From: Bdellovibrionales bacterium
GTDB lineage: Bacteria; Bdellovibrionota; Bdellovibrionia; Bdellovibrionales; UBA840
Length of the DNA stretch: 8,196 bases
Assembly: GCA_020434605.1 (NCBI GenBank)
Contig: JAGRAL010000117.1
Location: 1 to 8,196 of the forward strand
Direction: 5' to 3'
Positions within the stretch are counted from its first letter, which is position 1. Every line of letters starts with the position of its first letter. The notes beneath the pieces are model-generated. The model was not told where the DNA came from, searched no databases, and worked only from the letters and a program-made list of their open reading frames with translations. Shown piece after piece: positions 1 to 5,337 of this stretch. A program made the position numbers and the translations under genes.

Positions 1-1818
1 TCCCTCTCTTACCTCTTCTGATAAATAGATATCGATTTTACGGTCTTCTTTTATTTCCTTAAGTAGAGCCTGAAGCTTTACCTTTACTAGCTCATATACA
101 TGCTCTTTTGAAAGTGCATAAACTGGTACCGGCAAAAGTCTATCAACTAAATGCTCTGAAAGTGTTCCGTCTTGCAATACAAAACTTCTTCTTTCTTGTA
201 CTGTCGTTGGTTTTTTAGCTTCTGCACCACTGGCAGCAATAAAGCCAATGGCAGACTTCTTAGTCGCTAATGAGTCTGCCATTGCTTGCTCCCCGGCATT
301 GGTAGCATAAAAAACGCTGGCTTTAGTGGTATCTACCCCGATAGACACTACTCGGTCTCCATTCACTCTATAGTTTACCGAAAAATATCCTTTATCCATA
401 AAGTCTAACAATGCTTTTTGAACTACCAATGGTGTTTTTTCGATTTCATCGAAGAGCAGTACCACGAATGGATTTTTTTGGATTTCTAGAGCAATTTCAT
501 ATTTGAGTTTTTCAATTTCCTGAGGTCCGTAAGACGACATCATAAAACGATGAAAACCTAGCTCCATATGCTTTGCATACATCTCAGCGATTGTGGTTTT
601 AGCCTGTCCTCTCATACCGTAGTATAAAATCTTTAGTTGCGGAGAAGCTTTATCCTTCATCTGTGATAGTGCCAAATAAGCTGCATTAATCAAGGCTTGC
701 TTAGCTTCTGTTTGACCAATCACTTCTTGATCTAAAGCCGCTTTTAGACTTTCTAGTTTTCTGGCCTTTGCCTCTGGAGTAAAGCTCTCTGCAGATATTC
801 CATCAACCACTTCTACAGCGGCATAAATATCACTGGTAAAGTAAGGGCCCATGGGTTTTGTGGCTAAAATTTCTGACAAATAACGAACCGCTTTACTTGG
901 CTGCACCCCTTCTGAAGAAAAGTAATTTGATAATTTTTCTAACTCAGCTAAAAAATCGTTAGTGATTGATGCTTCTACTGCATCACCGTACATAGACTGA
1001 GCCCAAGTTCTTAATCGCCCGTATAGGACTTCACCTTTTGGCTCAGTTAATTTAAATTCTTGAAATACACGTTTAAGTGATGGATCTGTAGAAAACGTAT
1101 TGTGATAAAAATCAGAAGAAGTAGCTCCAACTACCTTCATAGTTCCTTTAGCGATATATGGAGTAATTGCGTCTAAAAAATCTGATTTAGAACCATCCAC
1201 AGCACCAGCACCTTTAGCTGAGTGCAAGTCATCTATCAGCCAGACTGTACCAGGATACATTTCACTGATCTTAATAATTTTTTGAAATCTTTCTTCGGCC
1301 TGGCCGCGATACTTTGTACCTGCCACTAATGAGTTAATTGATAAAGAAACCACATGACGACCCTGACTTATTAAAAATAATCCCACATTCTCTAGTGCCG
1401 TAGACTTTCCGGCACCGCTATCCGCTGTGATTACAAAGCCTGATGCGCCCTTTCTATTAAAAGCTCTTTTTACAGCGTCTTTTAACTTTTGCGTTTCTTC
1501 GTCTTGAGCCAGTCTAACCTGCACATCAGACATATTCATATAACGTCCAATGCCATCGAGTAGTTCTTTTATTTCTCTGCCTTCTAAAGCACGAACTTGG
1601 GCATCCGTTTTAGGCTTATTAGATACAACAGCAATAGCTGTTCTTAATTTCTTTCTACCTTCTTCGATCTCTCGTTCTTTTTGAACATCTTCTTCAATGA
1701 TTTCATCATGCTTTCGGATCTCTTCTTCTGAGATTGGACCTGACTCATTTAAGCCATTTGTGTCTGCTTGCGCGTGATTTTGTAGAGTGCCCCATAATAA
1801 CAGCGTTATTAAAAACAT
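1..1818 (-). CDS. ClpA-like double AAA+ ATPase with N-terminal signal sequence (C-terminus outside window)
   Basis: This is an Hsp100/Clp-type unfoldase, read through the window edge for 606 residues without a stop. Residues 1-18 look like a signal peptide or anchor (hydrophobic FLITLLLWGTL, then AQA before Asp19) but have no basic n-region. Residues 28-60 are a highly charged helix in place of the usual ClpA N-domain. Ring 1 has Walker A SGAGKST (134-140), the pore-loop stretch AGTKYRG (166-172) typical of ClpA/ClpB, Walker B WLIDDLH (193-199; Asp instead of the usual Glu) and KRVFQ (249-253) where the arginine pair normally sits. No ClpB M-domain is present. Ring 2 begins near QEVIGQ (364-369). 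It has an altered Walker A, GMRGQAKT (401-408), a normal Walker B LLFDEIE (454-460), sensor-1 ATN (505-507), an IGF tripeptide (524-526) and VDR (558-560). The ATG at 1818 is preceded by GGGG seven bases upstream, and no earlier in-frame start was found. The substrate is unknown. The protein could be membrane-anchored rather than exported, since the periplasm lacks ATP. Confidence 0.88.
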   Translation of the reverse strand, partial: MFLITLLLWGTLQNHAQADTNGLNESGPISEEEIRKHDEIIEEDVQKEREIEEGRKKLRTAIAVVSNKPKTDAQVRALEGREIKELLDGIGRYMNMSDVQVRLAQDEETQKLKDAVKRAFNRKGASGFVITADSGAGKSTALENVGLFLISQGRHVVSLSINSLVAGTKYRGQAEERFQKIIKISEMYPGTVWLIDDLHSAKGAGAVDGSKSDFLDAITPYIAKGTMKVVGATSSDFYHNTFSTDPSLKRVFQEFKLTEPKGEVLYGRLRTWAQSMYGDAVEASITNDFLAELEKLSNYFSSEGVQPSKAVRYLSEILATKPMGPYFTSDIYAAVEVVDGISAESFTPEAKARKLESLKAALDQEVIGQTEAKQALINAAYLALSQMKDKASPQLKILYYGMRGQAKTTIAEMYAKHMELGFHRFMMSSYGPQEIEKLKYEIALEIQKNPFVVLLFDEIEKTPLVVQKALLDFMDKGYFSVNYRVNGDRVVSIGVDTTKASVFYATNAGEQAMADSLATKKSAIGFIAASGAEAKKPTTVQERRSFVLQDGTLSEHLVDRLLPVPVYALSKEHVYELVKVKLQALLKEIKEDRKIDIYLSEEVREG

Positions 1819-1825
1819 AAGTATT

Positions 1826-1829
1826 CCCC
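1826..1829 (-). promoter_or_regulatory. Probable ribosome binding site supporting the ATG at 1818
   Basis: Reading the minus strand, a GGGG run within a purine-rich stretch lies 7 nt before the ATG of the ClpA-like gene. It matters because this start codon is what gives the protein its hydrophobic signal-like N-terminus. The match to a canonical AGGAGG is only partial. Confidence 0.4.
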
Positions 1830-1874
1830 ATTCCCATTTAATTCCCAGATTGGGTATTTACGAGAATTAGAAAT

Positions 1875-1890
1875 ATTAGCAACTGCTAAT
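1875..1890. repeat. 16-bp palindrome (ATTAGCA-ac-TGCTAAT), operator-like
   Basis: This is a perfect inverted repeat with 7-bp arms and a 2-bp centre, 57-72 bp upstream of the ClpA-like start codon. The symmetry suits a dimeric repressor or activator site better than a hairpin, because a 2-nt loop is too tight. No known consensus was recognised. It lies downstream of the ABC transporter gene, so a weak role in transcript-end structure is an alternative. Confidence 0.4.
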
Positions 1891-1891
1891 T

Positions 1892-1903
1892 TTTAGGCCT
1901 AAA
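1892..1903. repeat. 12-bp perfect palindrome TTTAGGCCTAAA, operator-like
   Basis: This loop-less palindrome is one base away from the 16-bp palindrome at 1875-1890. Having no loop, it cannot form a normal RNA hairpin and is more likely a DNA-level site, if it is functional. An AT-rich stretch (TATATAA on the minus strand, about 1907-1913) lies just upstream in the direction of the ClpA-like gene and could be part of a -10 region, but no convincing -35 was found. Confidence 0.35.
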
Positions 1904-1929
1904 TTTTTTATATAACAATTCTACACGGT

Positions 1930-1950
1930 TCCATAAAATGAACTTATGGA
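1930..1950 (-). other. Small inverted repeat downstream of the ABC transporter gene
   Basis: A 7-bp stem (TCCATAA/TTATGGA) with a 7-nt loop lies 18-38 nt past the ABC transporter stop. It is AT-rich and is not followed by a clear U-tract on the minus strand, so it is at best a weak terminator. Read-through into the ClpA-like gene is therefore possible. Confidence 0.25.
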
Positions 1951-1967
1951 TAAAATGAAATCAAAAT

Positions 1968-3683
1968 CTATAATCTGGCTTGCAGCTCGTAAAAACGGTG
2001 ATACTCACCCGCTTTCTCTAAGAGTTGCTTATGGGTACCCTCTTCTACGATCATACCATTTTTTAGCACTAAAATACGGTCAGCACTAACAATGGTAGAT
2101 AATCTATGAGCAATAACAATCGCCGTTCGGCCATCCATGAGCTTATCAAGCCCCTTTTGTACTTCAACCTCATTAATACTATCCAAGGCACTAGTCGCTT
2201 CATCCAGTATCAATAAAGGAGAATCTTTGTAAAAAGCTCTGGCTATACTAATTCTTTGCTTCTCGCCACCAGAAAGTAGGTTTCCACGCTCTCCTACTTT
2301 GGTTTCATATTTTCTCTCTAGCTTATCAATAAATGTGTGAGCATTGGCAGATACGCTGGATGGTAAGAAGTCCATGTCTTTTGAAAAATCACCTGACTTT
2401 ATATTATTGGCTATAGTGTCGTTAAATAAAAATACATCTTGAGATACAAATGCAATATTCTTTCGAAGATCTTTTAAGTTAATATTTTGAATAGGTATTC
2501 CACCGACTAGAATCTTACCTGTGTTAGGCTCAAAAAATCTCATTAATAAATTAATAATCGTTGATTTTCCTGACCCAGATTCGCCGACTAAAGCAAGCTG
2601 TTGTCCGCGTTTGATAGAAAAATTTAAGGATTTTAAAATTTCAGTTTCTTTATACCTAAATGTTACATCTTGAAATACAATTTCATCCCAATCTTTAGGA
2701 AACGGAAGAGCCTCAGTAGACTCGTGCACTTCAGCTTCGTCTTGAATGGTATCAACAATACGATCTGTAGCAGCTATACTTTGCTGAAGTCTCACCACTC
2801 CTTCTTGCAACTTCTTAATCGAGGGCTGCATTGAAAACATGGCCGTTAGAAACCCCACAAAATCACCAATTCTCATGTCTGATTTTAAAATATTTTGTCC
2901 AATATAAATTGCAACGGCGGAAAATGTAAATGCACCAACAGTTTCAAAAAGAGGCCCGGAAGCTTCTTCGCGTCTAAGAATACTTCTACGCGTTTTAAGA
3001 TACTTATCTGTCACCGTAGACATCTTTTTACGCATTTCAGATTCTAGGTTAAAAGACTGTATGATTCTAATTCCGTCAAAGGTTTCTTTAAGAGTAGATG
3101 ACAACTCTCCAAGGCGATCTAGTTGATTGTACGAGTGATTGCGTAGTCCCTTAGTTACAGCTCTCATAATACCAAGAATTACGGGGATAAACACAAGGGT
3201 TGCCAGTGTTAGCTTCCAATCGATATACAACATTGTGGCCAATAAAAAGGTTACCGTAATTGGTTCACGAACCATGTCAGCTAAAATCATCAAGCCATTA
3301 CCGATGATATTTACATCGTTAAGGGTTTGACTAAGCAGCCCTGCTCCACCTGTTTTAAAATTAAAGTGATAGGTTAAATTTAACTTTAAGAACTTATCCT
3401 GCAAATCAACACGAATTCTTGCAACGATCTTATCCATTGTGAACTTAAGTAAAAATGAATGAATGTACCTAGCAATAGCATGAAGAACGTAAACCCCAAA
3501 AACAGCTAAGGGTAAGATGTAGATTTGTTTTTCGTTCTTTAGTTCAAAAGCAGTAAATAGATCTCGCATTAAATAGGCAAGACTGGCGGTACAACCACTC
3601 ATAATAGCGCCAGTAATAATAACTATTACCAAGCGCCCTTTATACTGTTTTAAATAAGGACTAAGTTGCAGAAGTTTTAACAA
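1968..3683 (-). CDS. msbA: MsbA-like lipid A/phospholipid ABC exporter (fused permease and ATPase)
   Basis: This is an inner-membrane half-transporter of 571 residues (E. coli MsbA has 582) that works as a homodimer. Family members flip lipid A-core or other lipids using ATP. Residues 1-310 form the six-helix transmembrane region, with an elbow helix near 5-17 and membrane segments roughly at 18-40, 55-77, 135-155, 157-174, 247-266 and 272-288. The ATPase domain covers about 333-571: A-loop Tyr344, Walker A GESGSGKST (367-375), Q-loop Gln415, the stretch NDTIANNI also typical of MsbA (421-428), signature LSGGEKQR (470-477), Walker B LLILDEAT (490-497) with Glu495, and switch His526. All catalytic residues are intact. 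The start is TTG at 3683, in the same frame as and 3 nt after the stop of the upstream DHS-like gene, with no clear Shine-Dalgarno sequence. Translation is therefore probably coupled. The next internal Met (28) would remove the elbow helix. Lipid substrate is inferred from the family; a drug or other lipid exporter is possible. Confidence 0.9.
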   Translation of the reverse strand: MLKLLQLSPYLKQYKGRLVIVIITGAIMSGCTASLAYLMRDLFTAFELKNEKQIYILPLAVFGVYVLHAIARYIHSFLLKFTMDKIVARIRVDLQDKFLKLNLTYHFNFKTGGAGLLSQTLNDVNIIGNGLMILADMVREPITVTFLLATMLYIDWKLTLATLVFIPVILGIMRAVTKGLRNHSYNQLDRLGELSSTLKETFDGIRIIQSFNLESEMRKKMSTVTDKYLKTRRSILRREEASGPLFETVGAFTFSAVAIYIGQNILKSDMRIGDFVGFLTAMFSMQPSIKKLQEGVVRLQQSIAATDRIVDTIQDEAEVHESTEALPFPKDWDEIVFQDVTFRYKETEILKSLNFSIKRGQQLALVGESGSGKSTIINLLMRFFEPNTGKILVGGIPIQNINLKDLRKNIAFVSQDVFLFNDTIANNIKSGDFSKDMDFLPSSVSANAHTFIDKLERKYETKVGERGNLLSGGEKQRISIARAFYKDSPLLILDEATSALDSINEVEVQKGLDKLMDGRTAIVIAHRLSTIVSADRILVLKNGMIVEEGTHKQLLEKAGEYHRFYELQARL

Positions 3684-3686
3684 AAT

Positions 3687-4652
3687 CTACCAGCCAAGTA
3701 CGTATGCAAATACCAATGGAGCTACAATTGTAGCATCAGACTCTATAATATATTTTTTAGATTCTAACGTTAATTTACCCCAAGTGATTTTTTCGTTTGG
3801 TGTGGCTCCAGAGTAAGACCCATAGCTAGTTGTAGAATCACTGATTTGACAGAAGTAAGACCATTTCGCTACTTCTTGCTCAAGATCTTGCTCTAACATT
3901 GGAACTACACAGATGGGAAAATCTCCTGCTATCCCGCCGCCAATTTGAAAAAAGCCAATACCTTGTTTAGTTTGGTTATCTGGATACCATGAAGATAAAA
4001 ATACCATGTAATCAATCCCTGACTTCATGGCAGTGCGCTCTACTTTTTTGCTAATGATTTTTCCAGCAAAAATATTTCCTAACGTAGAATCTTCCCAGCC
4101 TGGGACAATAATCGGTAAGTTTTTTTCGGCAGCAGCAAGCAACCAAGAGTTTTTAGGGTCAATTTGATAATATTGCTTTAAAGAGCCATCTAATAAAATT
4201 TGGTAAAAGTATTCATGCGGAAAGTATGACTCGCCTTTTTTACTGGCTTCCATCCATTTTTTTTCAATCGCACCCTCGATACGTCTAATGGCTTCACCTT
4301 CTGGAATGCACGTATCTGTTACACGATTTAAATGTTTATCTAAAAGCCCCATCTCTTGCTCAGGTGTTAACTCTCTCCAGTTTGGAATGCGAACATAGTG
4401 CTCATGAGCTACTAAGTTAAATACGTCTTCTTCAAGGTTAGCACCTGTACAACAAATGCCGTGTACTTTTCCTTGTCTGATCATTTCGGCTAAACTTAAA
4501 CCAAGCTCTGCCGTACTCATAGCTCCGGCAAGAGTCATAAACATCTTTCCGCCCTTTTCTAAGTGCTCTTTATAGCCACGGGCCGCATCTTTTAGACTGG
4601 CAGCGTTAAAATGTCTGTAGTGGTAATCAATAAAAGACGATATGGTTGTCAT
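3687..4652 (-). CDS. Deoxyhypusine synthase-like protein (bacterial DHS family)
   Basis: At 321 residues it spans the whole DHS fold. Eukaryotic and archaeal DHS uses NAD and spermidine to put an aminobutyl group on a lysine of eIF5A. Bacteria lack eIF5A, and bacterial relatives are thought to act on polyamines (homospermidine-synthase-like) or have unknown roles. Visible motifs are CTGANLEED (68-76, NAD-side loop), EDSTLGNIFAG (187-197), IGGG (237-240) and GSYSGATPNEKITWGK (278-293), with Lys293 matching the catalytic lysine (human Lys329). Trp291 and Glu287 match human Trp327 and Glu323. The positions of human Asp313 and Asp316 are Tyr277 and Tyr280, and the His288 region reads IAGDF instead of VVKHH, so the spermidine pocket differs. 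The ATG is preceded by AAGGAG at a 6-nt spacing. It is the first gene of a tight pair with the ABC exporter. Family membership is secure; the reaction is not. Confidence 0.88.
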   Translation of the reverse strand: MTTISSFIDYHYRHFNAASLKDAARGYKEHLEKGGKMFMTLAGAMSTAELGLSLAEMIRQGKVHGICCTGANLEEDVFNLVAHEHYVRIPNWRELTPEQEMGLLDKHLNRVTDTCIPEGEAIRRIEGAIEKKWMEASKKGESYFPHEYFYQILLDGSLKQYYQIDPKNSWLLAAAEKNLPIIVPGWEDSTLGNIFAGKIISKKVERTAMKSGIDYMVFLSSWYPDNQTKQGIGFFQIGGGIAGDFPICVVPMLEQDLEQEVAKWSYFCQISDSTTSYGSYSGATPNEKITWGKLTLESKKYIIESDATIVAPLVFAYVLGW

Positions 4653-4761
4653 TGCCTACTCCTTAAAATCATGAACACTTTAATTAATCCAGAAAATCGC
4701 TAGATACAAGAAAATTCCCTTCTCATATTGGGGTTTTAGCTGTACTTAAGCTCCCAAACTT
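4653..4761. promoter_or_regulatory. Divergent intergenic region between the DHS-like and oxygenase genes
   Basis: These 109 bp must hold the start signals of both divergent genes. The minus side has a clear Shine-Dalgarno (AAGGAG, 4659-4664). The plus side has no recognisable one before ATG 4762. An 8-bp palindrome TTAATTAA lies at 4680-4687. No -35/-10 pair with good consensus matches was found on either strand, so exact promoters are not called. Confidence 0.45.
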
Positions 4762-5337
4762 ATGGCATGGAACCCTGTCATCAATGACCTAATTGAAGTT
4801 GGTTATTCGATTAAGAACAATCTGTTCTTACCCACTGATTTGGAGTCCATGCATGATGAATTAGCCAGGCTTTACGAAGAAGATAATTTTAAAAAAGCAA
4901 GCACAGCAATAGGTGTACAGCCCAGTGTACGCGGAGACATGATTCTATGGTTAAATGAGGAAAACTCTAACCCGTTTAAAGATTATTTAGCAGCCCTGGA
5001 AGATTTAAGACAAACTCTAAATCAAGAATTATACCTGGGAGCAAATGCCACCGAGTCACACGCAACGATGTATCCTGTAAATAAGCATTATGACAAGCAT
5101 GTAGATAACTTTAAAGGTAAAAATAGCCGAAAGCTCTCTGTGATACTTTACCTTAATAAAGATTGGAAAGAGCAAGATGGTGGAGAGCTCGTTATATATA
5201 ATACTGACAATGAGACTATAGCCAGTGTTTTACCTGAGATTGGGACATTTGTGGTGTTTTTAAGTGAGATGTTTCCACATGAAGTAAAAACTTGCTTCAG
5301 AGAGCGCGCGAGCCTTACTAGTTGGTTGCGTCGTTGA
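4762..5337 (+). CDS. Prolyl 4-hydroxylase-type Fe(II)/2-oxoglutarate dioxygenase (PHD2/EGLN-like)
   Basis: This is a 191-residue, single-domain, probably cytoplasmic enzyme. The family uses O2, 2-oxoglutarate and Fe(II) to hydroxylate protein prolines. A Pseudomonas PHD-like relative is known to modify EF-Tu. The double-stranded beta-helix core is about 92-190. The iron triad is His113 and Asp115 (KHVDNF, 112-117) plus His173 (PHEV, 172-175). Arg182, nine residues after the distal His, is positioned to bind the 2OG carboxylate. The segment YLNKDWKEQDGGEL (130-143) closely matches the PHD2 stretch YLNKDW...GG. The N-terminal 90 residues (FLPTDLESMHDELARLY and following) are the usual helical support. 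The start ATG has no evident Shine-Dalgarno. The gene diverges from the DHS-like gene, and its TGA (5335-5337) abuts the stop of the convergent regulator gene. Domain call is strong; the target protein is unknown. Confidence 0.9.
   Translation: MAWNPVINDLIEVGYSIKNNLFLPTDLESMHDELARLYEEDNFKKASTAIGVQPSVRGDMILWLNEENSNPFKDYLAALEDLRQTLNQELYLGANATESHATMYPVNKHYDKHVDNFKGKNSRKLSVILYLNKDWKEQDGGELVIYNTDNETIASVLPEIGTFVVFLSEMFPHEVKTCFRERASLTSWLRR

Noticed and set aside
1..1818. ClpB disaggregase
   Set aside because: The long coiled-coil M-domain between the rings is absent and the inter-ring linker (ISAESFTPEA and following) matches the ClpA pattern instead.
1930..1950. Intrinsic terminator after the ABC exporter gene
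   Set aside because: The stem is short and AT-rich and lacks a following U-tract, so it is listed only as an inverted repeat.
3139..3330. 63-codon plus-strand open frame inside the ABC exporter gene
   Set aside because: It lies wholly antisense to the conserved transmembrane region of the exporter, has no recognisable domain and is best explained as a shadow frame.
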